Numbered from the stretch's first letter, positions 42,701-50,737 are shown. The stretch is DNA of 64,000 bases from ZYF759 sp046297455 (GCA_046297455.1 JBKBIT010000013.1:1-64000); one strand, 5' to 3'. The notes: generated from the sequence alone by a model not told the origin. Numbers and translations are program-made.

Positions 42701-44306
42701 GAACGGCGTGCTGGGCATGGCCGAGCTGCTGTCGAAGTCCGAACTCGACCCCAAGCAGAAGACATTTACCGACATCATCTTGAAGTCGGGCCAGGCACTG
42801 TTGACCATCATCAACGATATCCTCGATTTCTCGAAGATCGATGCGGGCCAGATGGTTCTGGATCCCGCACCCTTCAATCTGGCGGAAGCGATCGAGGATG
42901 TAGCCGCGCTGATGTCGACCCGTGCCAAGGAAAAGGATCTAGAGATGATCGTCCGGTTCGAGCCCGGGCTTCCTCATCAGCATGTTGGCGACGTGGGCCG
43001 CATACGGCAGATCATTACCAATCTGATGGGCAACGCGGTCAAATTCACCGAAGCCGGCCATGTTCTGGTCGACGTGACGGGCAAGGAAGAAGGCGATTTC
43101 ACCAGCCTAAGGATATCGGTAGCCGACACCGGTATTGGTATCCCGGCCGAAAAGCTGGACAAGGTCTTCGAGAAATTCAGTCAGGTCGATTCGTCCTCCA
43201 CCCGCCGTCATGAGGGAACGGGACTTGGCCTGGCAATCACCTCCCGACTGATCGAGATGATGGGCGGCGAGATCGGCGTCGACAGCGTCGAGGGTCAGGG
43301 CTCCACCTTCTGGTTTTCCATCGACCTGCCCCGCTGCGACGACCAGGAGCAGACGCGGCTCACGCCTGTCGACGTCAGTGGGGCAAGGGTACTCGTTGTC
43401 GACGACAACGCAGTAAATCGCACGATACTTCTCGAGCAGATGGCCTCCTGGGGCTTTGATTCATGCGCCGCAAGCAGCGGCGCGGAGGGCTTGGAGGTCC
43501 TGAAGGCTGCCGCCAGTTGCGGCATCAAGGTCGATTGCATCGTCCTGGATCATCAGATGCCGGGCATGACCGGCATCGATATGGCGCGAAGGCTGCGCGT
43601 TTCGAACGGCATCAGCGAAACGCCCGTTGTCCTTCTGACATCGGTCGACCAGAACCTCGGCACAAGCGTCAATGCCGAGCTCGGGATAGATGTCCAATTG
43701 ACCAAACCCGCACGATCTTCAGCATTGCTGGAAGCCATCGTGAAGACCATCCAGAAGCGCCGCCAGCATCCCCTATCGGCCGACCGCCGCACCCGGCCCG
43801 AGGACACCGGCACGAGGGACGGCGCCATCAGCCATCCCACGAGACATCCTTCTCGTGCCGCGCAGGCGTCTGCGACCCGGCAGAGAGCGGCCTCCGATGA
43901 TGGTCATCAGGTCGACATCCTGGTTGCCGAGGATAACGAGGTGAACCAGCTGGTCTTCACCCAGATCCTCTCCGACACGGACTACACATTCGCTCTGGTC
44001 CGCAATGGTGCGCTTGCGCTGCAGGCGTGGCGGGACATGAACCCCCGGATGATCCTGATGGACGTATCCATGCCGGAAATGAACGGCCTTGAGGCAACCT
44101 CACGGATTCGGGAAGCCGAAGAGGAGTCCGAACGCCGCACGCCCGTTGTTGGCGTAACGGCGCACGCGCTGAAGGGCGACCGCGAACGTTGCCTTGAAGC
44201 TGGCATGGATGACTATCTATCCAAGCCCATCAGCCCAAAGGCGCTGCTGGAAAAGATCGACCACTGGATCGGCGCGACATCGAACGAGCACAGGCTCGAA
44301 GCCTGA
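39756..44306 (+). CDS. Soluble seven-PAS hybrid sensor histidine kinase with two receiver domains
   Basis: A 1516-residue cytoplasmic signalling protein without membrane segments. PAS-type sensor domains begin near residues 29, 160, 296, 432, 570, 700 and 825. A HisKA domain follows with the phosphorylated His976 in Met-Ser-His-Glu-Ile-Arg-Thr-Pro, then HATPase_c with Asp-Thr-Gly-Ile-Gly-Ile-Pro and Gly-Thr-Gly-Leu-Gly-Leu-Ala, then two receivers with Asp1265 (in Val-Leu-Asp-His) and Asp1436 (in Leu-Met-Asp-Val). No Hpt domain is present, so a separate phosphotransferase is expected. I prefer the TTG at 39756, which has a GAGGGG ribosome-binding site, over the GTG at 39705. Confidence 0.93.
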   Translation: MAPETTSDATLTGADEFFRFATDTADLAGLGALNVDWLWETDEDHRFTRISDGLRRCTGHEPAHFIGRSRLTGLRHQAGRDRAVAELLRAIEAREPFRDCVHFIEDRQGRSRPIAISGMPRFDDQGRFAGYRGTCRDLNSIMVHFETRDTPDSDSLAGRLMTGLDAIEDAFCCYDSAGRLMLHNAAMLDVYPVLEDVLMPGMTFKALISAALERGVMAPSEVSLDTLRATFAEPRLTGNPVQVVFQLADGRWVQCRIVPTADGGSVAIHTDITSQKQYHESLKQARDEAEAAKQRLQAGIDVLDDGFVIWDQEDRLAVFNEAYRQHFPYLEEIKLGWSAEELLRAFAESGGVSAAIGREEAWVQENLARRLVEIGQDIVFQTHGDRWILRRDLRTASGERVGVRKDLTEQKQRERELQSAKESAEQLLDDMKSILDTLHMGIVVLDADLNTTIINQAYFDLWGFSPDEVEAGISARDLFEKARERGVYVVPEDEWESYVDKRTQALRIGNISNQEIQRADGGTMIYAVRNLSGGRRLVTYYDVTTMKQREADLAAATERAELLLHDLERTLDAVDLGVVLLDPNLNAEMINTAFYRLWSLTPEQAPRGSSFDHIMNLNRNTGVYDIADDQWDGFVRWRMDEIRQGNVEPREFARADGKTVIYAVTELSGGKRLVTYFDVTSLKQREAELAEALERSRLAEAVLDSLSSPVFVKDDELKFVMANKAFAKILGTTSEWMMGKRAVDFVDSDKAEEFEQTERDVLEHDEPFEIEEDYEEDGLPRTRMVRKNRVSTGAGRDYVAGFIFDVTDMKRREMDAVQARRYLANVLDSLPAGVVIYDTDNRFVLANGNVHEALPAMVPAMQPDKPLREAVERAHAAGYFRHSDDPALDAIYDTDPAAWVEAYLARYDARMRVFERKNPDGRWFKAFDMRLEDGTYVGVRVDISELKAREAELSEAQQQAVLADRAKSEFLANMSHEIRTPMNGVLGMAELLSKSELDPKQKTFTDIILKSGQALLTIINDILDFSKIDAGQMVLDPAPFNLAEAIEDVAALMSTRAKEKDLEMIVRFEPGLPHQHVGDVGRIRQIITNLMGNAVKFTEAGHVLVDVTGKEEGDFTSLRISVADTGIGIPAEKLDKVFEKFSQVDSSSTRRHEGTGLGLAITSRLIEMMGGEIGVDSVEGQGSTFWFSIDLPRCDDQEQTRLTPVDVSGARVLVVDDNAVNRTILLEQMASWGFDSCAASSGAEGLEVLKAAASCGIKVDCIVLDHQMPGMTGIDMARRLRVSNGISETPVVLLTSVDQNLGTSVNAELGIDVQLTKPARSSALLEAIVKTIQKRRQHPLSADRRTRPEDTGTRDGAISHPTRHPSRAAQASATRQRAASDDGHQVDILVAEDNEVNQLVFTQILSDTDYTFALVRNGALALQAWRDMNPRMILMDVSMPEMNGLEATSRIREAEEESERRTPVVGVTAHALKGDRERCLEAGMDDYLSKPISPKALLEKIDHWIGATSNEHRLEA

Positions 44307-44320
44307 CAAGGATATGGTCC

Positions 44321-45559
44321 TCACGCGGCGCCCGCTTGCCGAGGCATCGTACTCGCCTGGCTGGCAAAGACGTGTTCGTCTATATGCGCCAATGCGCTAT
44401 GCGCACAGCCGGCCCTGATCAGTGGCCGTTCGTCGAGTTCCAGCTCGAAACGCAGCGAACCGGCGTCCTGGCCGCCGGCCGTTCTTGCCAGCGCTTCCCG
44501 CAGGGCGGGCTCGATTATGTCGAAAGCAGCCGTACCGGGGCCCACGATCGCAACTGGCGTTGGGTCGTAAAGGGCAAAAAGGCTGCCCAGCCCGTAGCCA
44601 ATGGCCCGGCCCGCAATCTGAAAGGCCTCTCGCTCGGGTCCTTCGCCTGCACGCGCATCGGCCGCCAGCGCAACCATCGCTCTTTCGTCGATATCAGCGT
44701 CGGGCTGCGTCCATCGGCTCTGCGATCGTGCATTCCGCATTATCGCGTAGTTGCCGGCATAGGCTTCTATACAGCCATGACGACCACAGCGGCACAAGGC
44801 ACCATCCGGCTCGTGGGTCATGTGACCGAATTCGCCGCCGGACGATACTGAGCCGTTGAACAGGCGGCCGCCCAGGATCAAGCCCATGCCGATGCCGTTC
44901 GACAACATGATCGCCGTCAGATTGTCGCGATAGCGTTCGGGAGAGCGTTCCCGCAGGGCAACGGCGATCATGTTGCAGTCATTCTCGATCGTGACGGGAA
45001 AACCAAAGCGGTCTTCCAGCATCTGCGCAAACGGCACATGCGTATGTGGCGATATCGGCGACCAGAGCAGTTCCCTGCCATGGGCGTCGATGATCCCTTG
45101 AATGGCCATCGAGGCGCGCATCGGCAGGCTGGGCGAGGAATGAGTGGACAGAAGATCCCCGATGGCGATGATGACGGCATCGCTCAGTTCCCTGCGCCCC
45201 ATCGTGGTGGTCGGCAACCGAACATTCGATTCCAGGATCGTGCCGCCGGCATAGTCAACCAAGCTGAGGGACAGCGTGTTCAGCGCCAGGACGATGGTGA
45301 GAACATGGGCGGCATCTGGGTTGAGTCCGAGCGCGACCTGCGGCCGCCCACGCTTTAGCGCGGTCACTTCCGCCCCTTTCAGCTGCAGCAGAATGCCTTC
45401 GTCGATCAGGTCGGACGATATGGCGGAAATGGTCGAGTGGCTCAGTCCGGTCATGGAGGCGATTTCGGTGCGCGACACACCGGCCGCCCGACGCACTGCC
45501 GTCAGGACCATTGCCCTGTTCTGCCTGCGCAGATCATCATGGCGAATGCCTGTGGCCAT
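44321..45559 (-). CDS. xylR: ROK-family transcriptional repressor of xylose genes
   Basis: A 412-residue regulator with an N-terminal winged helix-turn-helix (about residues 10-75, Val-Ser-Arg-Thr-Glu-Ile-Ala-Ser-Met-Thr-Gly-Leu-Ser-His-Ser-Thr) and a C-terminal ROK sugar-kinase-like domain. The ROK zinc signature Cys-Arg-Cys-Gly-Arg-His-Gly-Cys-Ile-Glu is complete near 258. It is transcribed divergently from xylF with 155 bases between, and a 23-bp palindrome there is its likely operator. By location and family it should repress the xylose importer and release on sugar binding; not proven from sequence. Confidence 0.88.
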   Translation of the reverse strand: MATGIRHDDLRRQNRAMVLTAVRRAAGVSRTEIASMTGLSHSTISAISSDLIDEGILLQLKGAEVTALKRGRPQVALGLNPDAAHVLTIVLALNTLSLSLVDYAGGTILESNVRLPTTTMGRRELSDAVIIAIGDLLSTHSSPSLPMRASMAIQGIIDAHGRELLWSPISPHTHVPFAQMLEDRFGFPVTIENDCNMIAVALRERSPERYRDNLTAIMLSNGIGMGLILGGRLFNGSVSSGGEFGHMTHEPDGALCRCGRHGCIEAYAGNYAIMRNARSQSRWTQPDADIDERAMVALAADARAGEGPEREAFQIAGRAIGYGLGSLFALYDPTPVAIVGPGTAAFDIIEPALREALARTAGGQDAGSLRFELELDERPLIRAGCAHSALAHIDEHVFASQASTMPRQAGAA

Positions 45560-45616
45560 GCTAGCGTCTCCCCCAAAAACCGCATTATCGCGGCTAACGC
45601 CGTCAAGGAAACCATG

Positions 45617-45645
45617 TTGACATGATTTCCAAGGTGCGTCATTAT
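45617..45645 (+). promoter_or_regulatory. Strong sigma-70 promoter of xylFHG
   Basis: A perfect TTGACA (45617-45622), a 17-base spacer and CATTAT (45640-45645, four of six consensus bases) place the start point near 45652, inside the palindrome that follows. xylF begins 63 bases further on. Confidence 0.7.
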
Positions 45646-45667
45646 TTTTTTCGAAGCTCGAAAAAAA
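45645..45667. promoter_or_regulatory. 23-bp AT-rich palindrome, candidate ROK repressor operator
   Basis: Perfect 10-base arms (seven T then CGA, mirrored by TCG then seven A) flank an AGC centre at 45655-45657. T-tract/A-tract palindromes are typical ROK repressor sites. It covers the predicted start point of xylF, so binding would block initiation. Confidence 0.7.
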
Positions 45668-45714
45668 GCTTCTGCACGTGGAACAAGCGCCTTGCGAGGC
45701 GCAGGGAGGAAATC

Positions 45715-46758
45715 ATGAAGAGAATTGCAACCGCCATGCTGGCGGGAGCTGCCTTGTCTTTGGCGCTCTCGGCCCATGCATTCGCAGACGGCAAGGTCAT
45801 CGGCGTCTCCTGGTCGAACTTCCAGGAAGAACGCTGGCAGACAGACGAGGCGGCCATGCGCGCCGCGATCGAAGCCGCAGGAAACTCCTACATCTCGGCC
45901 GACGCGCAGTCTTCTGCAGCCAAGCAGTTGACCGACGTCGAGTCTCTCATCGCGCAGGGCGCTGACGCACTCATCATCCTGTCGCAGGATGCCTCGGCAA
46001 TCGTCCCCGCCGTCGAGAATGCCGTCAACGAAGGTATTCCGGTCGTCGGCTATGACCGCCTGATCGAGCACCCTGACGCTTTCTACCTCACCTTCGACAA
46101 CAAGGAAGTGGGCCGCATGCAGGCCCGCGCCGTGTTCGAAGCTCAGCCAACCGGCAACTACGTGTTCATCAAGGGTTCGGCAGCTGATCCCAATGCCGAC
46201 TTCCTGCATTCCGGACAGCTCGAAGTGCTGCAGGAAGCGCTCGATTCCGGCGCCATCGTGAATGTAGGCGAGGCCTACACTGATGGCTGGTTGCCGGCCA
46301 ACGCGCAGCGCAACATGGAGCAGTTCCTGACCCAGAACGACAACAATGTCGACGCGGTTGTTGCCTCCAACGACGGCACCGCAGGCGGCGTTGTGGCGGC
46401 TCTTGAGGCGCAGGGCATGGCCGGTTCCGTTCCGGTCTCCGGCCAGGACGGCGACCATGCCGCATTGAACCGCGTCGCGCTCGGCACCCAGACAGTGTCG
46501 GTTTGGAAGGATGCACGCGATCTGGGCCGGGCGGCTGCCGAGATTGCAAATCAGCTGGCCGACGGTGTCTCGATGGAAGATGTCGATGGTTCTGAGAAGT
46601 GGTCCGATGGCCCGCAGGGCGTCGAGATGAATGCCGTCTTCCTGGCACCTGTTCCCATCACCCGGGATAACCTCAACCTCGTCATCGATGCCGGCTGGGT
46701 ATCGAAGGACGTTGTATGTCAGGGCGTTTCCGCTGGCACGGTCGCTGCCTGCGACTGA
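45715..46758 (+). CDS. xylF: D-xylose ABC transporter substrate-binding protein
   Basis: A 347-residue periplasmic binding protein with a signal peptide cut near Ala-Phe-Ala (residue 24). The mature start Val-Ile-Gly-Val-Ser-Trp and the internal motifs Glu-Arg-Trp-Gln-Thr-Asp, Val-Ile-Gly-Tyr-Asp-Arg-Leu-Ile (Gly-Tyr-Asp-Arg here), and Val-Val-Ala-Ser-Asn-Asp-Gly-Thr-Ala-Gly-Gly match xylose-binding proteins of cluster B. A GGGAGGAA ribosome-binding site precedes the ATG at 45715. A terminator-like hairpin separates it from xylH, which would give more binding protein than membrane subunits. Confidence 0.94.
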   Translation: MKRIATAMLAGAALSLALSAHAFADGKVIGVSWSNFQEERWQTDEAAMRAAIEAAGNSYISADAQSSAAKQLTDVESLIAQGADALIILSQDASAIVPAVENAVNEGIPVVGYDRLIEHPDAFYLTFDNKEVGRMQARAVFEAQPTGNYVFIKGSAADPNADFLHSGQLEVLQEALDSGAIVNVGEAYTDGWLPANAQRNMEQFLTQNDNNVDAVVASNDGTAGGVVAALEAQGMAGSVPVSGQDGDHAALNRVALGTQTVSVWKDARDLGRAAAEIANQLADGVSMEDVDGSEKWSDGPQGVEMNAVFLAPVPITRDNLNLVIDAGWVSKDVVCQGVSAGTVAACD

Positions 46759-46777
46759 CGTCGGCTTGCCAAACCAG

Positions 46778-46813
46778 AGGCGTCACGGTTGATCACCACC
46801 GTGGCGCCTTTTT
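46778..46813 (+). terminator. Intercistronic terminator between xylF and xylH
   Basis: A 12-position stem (46778-46789 with 46798-46809, one G-U pair), an 8-base loop and five T residues lie 20 bases after xylF. It probably terminates most transcripts, leaving xylH and xylG at lower level. Confidence 0.75.
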
Positions 46814-46884
46814 AGACTAGGCTCGGCGGGCCGTCGGGCGGCTTGCAGTGCGCCCTGCAGATGCCATGGCGCCGGGAGGATAGA

Positions 46885-48198
46885 ATGACGGACAGCACGT
46901 CTCCCACCACGCTTGATACCGCTCACGCGGCCAAGGCCGGCCCGATTGGCCGCTTCATGGCAGCGACCGAACTCGACACGCGCATGCTCGGCATGATTGG
47001 CGCGCTGGGCTTGATCTGGATCGTCTTCCACATCCTGTCGAACGGCCTCTTCCTGACCCCGCGCAATCTCTGGAACCTTTCGGTGCAGTCGGCCTCGGTT
47101 GCAGTCATGGCAACGGGCATGGTTCTCGTCATCGTGACGCGAAACATCGATCTGTCCGTCGGCTCGGTGCTCGGCGTCACGGGCATGATAATCGGCGTGA
47201 CGCAGGCAGAAATCCTGCCTCAGTATCTAGGTTTCGGCCATCCCGCGATCTGGATAATCGCCATTCTAGCCGGGCTTGTGGTCGGGCTGGCGATCGGTGC
47301 CCTTCACGGCTACCTCATTGCCTATCTCGGTGTTCCCGCGTTCATCGTGACGCTGGGCGGCTTGCTTGTCTGGCGCGGTGCGGCCTGGTGGATCACAAGC
47401 GGTCGAACCGTCGCCCCCATGGATCCCACCTTCCGTCTGCTTGGCGGCGGCCCCGAAGGTGCGATCGGGGCCACCTGGAGCTGGATATTCGGCGTCATCG
47501 CCTGTCTGGCGGTTGTCCTGATGATCTGGAATGGCCGGACCCAGCGCAAACGTTTCAGTTTCCCGCTACGCCCCGTCTGGGCCGAAGTCTTCCTCGCAAC
47601 GGTGGCCTGCATCGTCATTCTGGGCGCCGTCGCCATTGCCAACGCCTATCCATGGCCGGTCGGCATCGTGCGCCGCTACGCCGAGGCTCAGGGCATAGAC
47701 ATTCCCGATGAAGGCCTCTTCATCGCGCACGGCATAGCAGTGCCGGTTCTGATCGCAATAGCGGTCGGCATCGTGATGACCTTCATCACACGTCGTACCC
47801 GCTTCGGCCGCTATGTGTTTGCGATCGGCGGCAATCCGGAAGCCGCGGAACTGGCCGGCATCAACACGCGCTGGGTGACCATGAAGATCTTCATGATCAT
47901 GGGCATGCTGGCTGCCATCGGTGCGGTGATCTCCACGGCCAGGCTGAACGCCGCCACCAACGCCCAGGGCATGCTGGACGAGCTGCTTGTCATCGCAGCG
48001 GCGGTTATCGGAGGAACGTCTCTGTCAGGTGGTGTCGGCACGGTCGCCGGCGCCATGATCGGGGCCGTTCTCATGCAATCTCTGGCGACGGGCATGATCC
48101 TCATGGGAATCGACTCCCCTCTGCAGAACATCGTCGTGGGGTCAGTTCTGGTCTTTGCTGTCTTCCTCGACACGCTCTACCGCAAACGTGTGCAATAG
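46885..48198 (+). CDS. xylH: D-xylose ABC transporter permease
   Basis: A 437-residue inner-membrane permease of the ribose/xylose (BPD_transp_2) family with about ten hydrophobic helices. Family motifs are Arg-Asn-Ile-Asp-Leu-Ser-Val-Gly-Ser near 89, Gly-Val-Pro-Ala-Phe-Ile-Val-Thr-Leu-Gly near 150, and the ATPase-contact loop Gly-Gly-Asn-Pro-Glu-Ala-Ala-Glu-Leu-Ala-Gly-Ile near 315. The long insertion between the first and second half is typical of XylH. The ATG at 46885 follows a GGGAGGAT ribosome-binding site. It continues into xylG after 12 bases. Confidence 0.94.
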   Translation: MTDSTSPTTLDTAHAAKAGPIGRFMAATELDTRMLGMIGALGLIWIVFHILSNGLFLTPRNLWNLSVQSASVAVMATGMVLVIVTRNIDLSVGSVLGVTGMIIGVTQAEILPQYLGFGHPAIWIIAILAGLVVGLAIGALHGYLIAYLGVPAFIVTLGGLLVWRGAAWWITSGRTVAPMDPTFRLLGGGPEGAIGATWSWIFGVIACLAVVLMIWNGRTQRKRFSFPLRPVWAEVFLATVACIVILGAVAIANAYPWPVGIVRRYAEAQGIDIPDEGLFIAHGIAVPVLIAIAVGIVMTFITRRTRFGRYVFAIGGNPEAAELAGINTRWVTMKIFMIMGMLAAIGAVISTARLNAATNAQGMLDELLVIAAAVIGGTSLSGGVGTVAGAMIGAVLMQSLATGMILMGIDSPLQNIVVGSVLVFAVFLDTLYRKRVQ

Positions 48199-48210
48199 GA
48201 GCAGGCCACG

Positions 48211-48993
48211 ATGGAAAACACTGCGCCGCTCATCGAAATGAAGAATATCTCGATTGCTTTCGGTGGCATTCATGCGGTCGAGAACGTGTCTGTAGACCTC
48301 CACCGCGGCGAGGTCGTTGGCCTCCTGGGCCACAATGGAGCCGGCAAGTCGACCCTGATCAAGATCCTGTCGGGCGCCTACAAGCGCGATGCGGGAGATA
48401 TTCTGGTCGACGGAGAAGTCGCCGCTATTGCCAATCCGCGTGATGCCAAGGCCTATGGTATCGAGACGATCTACCAGACGCTGGCGCTCGCAGACAACGT
48501 GGATGCGGCAGCTAATCTGTTTCTGGGGCGCGAACTGCGGACCCCATGGGGGACGCTCGACGACGTCGCGATGGAATCGGAAACCCGAAAGGTGATGGGT
48601 CGCCTCAATCCGCGGTTCCAGCGTTTCAAGGAACCGGTCATGAAGCTTTCAGGTGGCCAGCGCCAGTCGGTCGCCATAGCCCGCGCGATCCATTTCAACG
48701 CACGCATCCTCATCATGGACGAGCCCACGGCAGCGTTGGGGCCTCAGGAAACGGCCCAGGTCACCGAACTTGTGCGCAGCCTCAAGGAACAGGGGCTCGG
48801 GATCTTCCTGATCAGCCATGACATCCACGACGTCATGCATCTGGCCGACAGGGTGGTGGTGATGAAGAACGGACAGGTCGTCGGAACGGCGAAGGTCGGT
48901 GACGTGACTGAAGACGACATACTGGGCATGATCATTCTGGGAAAATGCCCGCCCGGCGCCATTCCGGGCCCCGGGGCCTTGGCAACGGCATGA
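48211..48993 (+). CDS. xylG: Xylose ABC transporter ATPase, single-cassette form
   Basis: A 260-residue ATP-binding subunit. Walker A is Gly-His-Asn-Gly-Ala-Gly-Lys-Ser near 41, the signature is Leu-Ser-Gly-Gly-Gln-Arg-Gln near 148, and Walker B is Leu-Ile-Met-Asp-Glu-Pro-Thr-Ala-Ala near 170. E. coli XylG has two fused cassettes (about 510 residues), whereas this one has only one, as in several alphaproteobacterial sugar importers, and must dimerise. The metabolic genes xylA and xylB are not in this window. The stop is built into a strong terminator. Confidence 0.9.
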   Translation: MENTAPLIEMKNISIAFGGIHAVENVSVDLHRGEVVGLLGHNGAGKSTLIKILSGAYKRDAGDILVDGEVAAIANPRDAKAYGIETIYQTLALADNVDAAANLFLGRELRTPWGTLDDVAMESETRKVMGRLNPRFQRFKEPVMKLSGGQRQSVAIARAIHFNARILIMDEPTAALGPQETAQVTELVRSLKEQGLGIFLISHDIHDVMHLADRVVVMKNGQVVGTAKVGDVTEDDILGMIILGKCPPGAIPGPGALATA

Positions 48994-49027
48994 AAAAGGG
49001 CGGATCGGAAGCCGATCCGCCCTTTTT
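48993..49027. terminator. Strong bidirectional terminator after xylG
   Basis: A perfect 16-bp stem (48993-49008 with 49012-49027) around an AAG loop, with five A residues on one side and five T on the other. It ends the xyl operon and, in the other direction, the glycine-zipper lipoprotein transcript. Confidence 0.9.
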
Positions 49028-49048
49028 CATTTGGTCTCGGTACCGGTC

Positions 49049-49318
49049 TTAGCGGTAGTGGCCCGGGCAGCGATCGTAGAAGACCGAGCCGTTCGGACGG
49101 CGATACTGGCAGTAGCCGGGGCGGTCGGAAGCACGACCCACCAGATAGCCGCCAACTGCGCCGATCAGGCTGCCAACAGCGGCGCCTTCAATCGTTCCGG
49201 TCGCAATCGCACCCACGCCAGCACCGACGCCGGCGCCAACTGCTGCAGTACGCTCGGCCGTGGTGCAGCCAGCCAGAACGGCCATGGATGCAGCCGCCAC
49301 GATGATCATCTTCCTCAT
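49049..49318 (-). CDS. Glycine-zipper lipoprotein, Rick_17kDa-like
   Basis: An 89-residue lipoprotein. The signal peptide ends in the lipobox Leu-Ala-Gly-Cys (Cys18). A glycine-zipper segment with Gly-x3-Gly-x3-Gly spacing covers about 28-62 (Ala-Val-Gly-Ala-Gly-Val-Gly-Ala-Gly, Gly-Ser-Leu-Ile-Gly-Ala-Val-Gly-Gly). The C-terminus has two cysteines in an aromatic, basic tail. Such proteins sit in the outer membrane and resemble the 17-kDa antigen/YMGG group. Role unknown. Confidence 0.78.
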   Translation of the reverse strand: MRKMIIVAAASMAVLAGCTTAERTAAVGAGVGAGVGAIATGTIEGAAVGSLIGAVGGYLVGRASDRPGYCQYRRPNGSVFYDRCPGHYR

Positions 49319-49389
49319 TACAAGCCTCCGTCATGTTGGGCAGACATGCATCTGTAGCACGGCATGTCCGCTTCTGAAAAACCCGTCCG

Positions 49390-49719
49390 TCAGTTCCTGT
49401 ACGCCAGTGTAGATGAACCGTCTTGGCCCGCAAGAACGATTTCTTCGTCGATCACAGGCTCCAGATCCACCTCGAGACCCTTGAGAATGGAAACGTCCCA
49501 TACGATCTCGATGTCAGATTGCAGCAGATCTAGGTCGAAATACGTGCAGGCCCCGAAGACGTGATCGAACCTCGCGGCATTGCCGTCGATGACGTCGTGC
49601 ATGTCCTGCTCGCATTGCCGACCGGAAACGTAGTGCGTCGCGGGCACGGCGATTTCCCGGCAGTCTTCCAGACCCCCGGAGCATCCAACAACCATCAATA
49701 GAATTGCTGCAGTACCCAA
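49390..49719 (-). CDS. Possible small lipoprotein of unknown function
   Basis: An open frame of 109 codons whose only usable start is a TTG at 49719. A hydrophobic stretch and a lipobox-like Val-Val-Gly-Cys (Cys13) follow, then an acidic region with Cys20, Cys36 and Cys58. The signal lacks positive residues, and an ATG with better spacing at 49735 lies in another frame, so a start error or a frameshift near 49720 is possible. Low confidence that it is expressed as read. Confidence 0.4.
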   Translation of the reverse strand: MGTAAILLMVVGCSGGLEDCREIAVPATHYVSGRQCEQDMHDVIDGNAARFDHVFGACTYFDLDLLQSDIEIVWDVSILKGLEVDLEPVIDEEIVLAGQDGSSTLAYRN

Positions 49720-49831
49720 CGTTTTCGCGCTCCATTCGACGCATTAAACAAATTCCAGCGGCATAGGTTCCAACAAGGCAGGCTGGAACGCGTTCACTCC
49801 CCGCTTACCCAAAGGCGCTAGCCTTGCGCGC

Positions 49832-50737
49832 ATGAACAGTTCTTCCGTCATCGAGACATTTCTGGAGATGCTGGCTGCCGAACGCGGCGCGAGCGACAAC
49901 ACGCTCATGGCCTATCGTCGCGATCTTGAGGATGCGAATGCATTTCTCCGGGGAGGCTTGGCCGACGCGAATGCCGATCGGCTGAGGGACTATTTGGCCG
50001 ATCTGACCGCCAGGGGTTTCGCGCCAACCTCGCAGGCGCGGCGGCTTTCCGCATTGAGGCAGTTTTTTGCCTTCCTGTATGGTGAGGGCATGCGTGGCGA
50101 CGATCCGACCGGCACACTGGACAGACCAAAACGGCGTTCGGGACTGCCAAAGGTGCTCGCTGAGAGCGAGGTATCGCGGCTTCTGGACTTCGCGGCCCGG
50201 GAGGCCGAGACAGGCGACCCCGCTGCAATCCGGCTTCGTGCCATGGTCGAATTTCTCTACGGTTCGGGTCTTCGCGTGTCCGAACTGGTGTCCTTGCCCT
50301 TCGCTGTCACCCATGTTCGCGAGCGGTTCTTCCTTGTACGGGGCAAGGGCGGGCGCGAGCGAATGGTGCCAATATCGGGCGAGGTCAGGGCAGCGCTTGC
50401 GGATTGGGCCTTGGCCCGCGAGGTGCTGGGAGACCTTGCCCAGAGCATCTGGCTCTTTCCGGCCCACTCCGACAGCGGTCACGTGGCACGCCAGGTCGTC
50501 GCGCGCGAATTGAAGGGGCTGGCCGCGCGCGCAGGCGTCTCGGCGAAGGCCATCTCGCCTCATGTGATGCGCCATGCCTTTGCAAGCCATCTGCTTCAAA
50601 ACGGCGCGGACTTGCGTGCCGTGCAGCAATTGCTGGGCCATGCTGACATTTCAACCACACAAATCTACACCCACGTGCTCGATAGCAGGCTCGTCGAACT
50701 CGTGAGCCGACACCATCCGCTTGCCGATCAGGGTTGA
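49832..50737 (+). CDS. xerD: Tyrosine recombinase XerD
   Basis: A 301-residue site-specific recombinase that, with XerC, resolves chromosome dimers at dif during division. The N-terminal SAM-like core-binding domain covers 1-90 and the catalytic domain follows. All active-site residues are present: Arg148, Lys172, His244, Arg247, His270 and nucleophile Tyr279. The length and the Ser-Gly-Leu-Arg-Val-Ser-Glu-Leu motif match chromosomal XerD rather than an element-borne integrase, and no attachment site is nearby. It lies upstream of accA on the same strand. Confidence 0.92.
   Translation: MNSSSVIETFLEMLAAERGASDNTLMAYRRDLEDANAFLRGGLADANADRLRDYLADLTARGFAPTSQARRLSALRQFFAFLYGEGMRGDDPTGTLDRPKRRSGLPKVLAESEVSRLLDFAAREAETGDPAAIRLRAMVEFLYGSGLRVSELVSLPFAVTHVRERFFLVRGKGGRERMVPISGEVRAALADWALAREVLGDLAQSIWLFPAHSDSGHVARQVVARELKGLAARAGVSAKAISPHVMRHAFASHLLQNGADLRAVQQLLGHADISTTQIYTHVLDSRLVELVSRHHPLADQG

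Noticed and set aside
49832..50737. Tyrosine recombinase as a sign of an integrated element
   Set aside because: Length, residues and neighbour accA match housekeeping XerD, and no att repeats or cargo genes are nearby.
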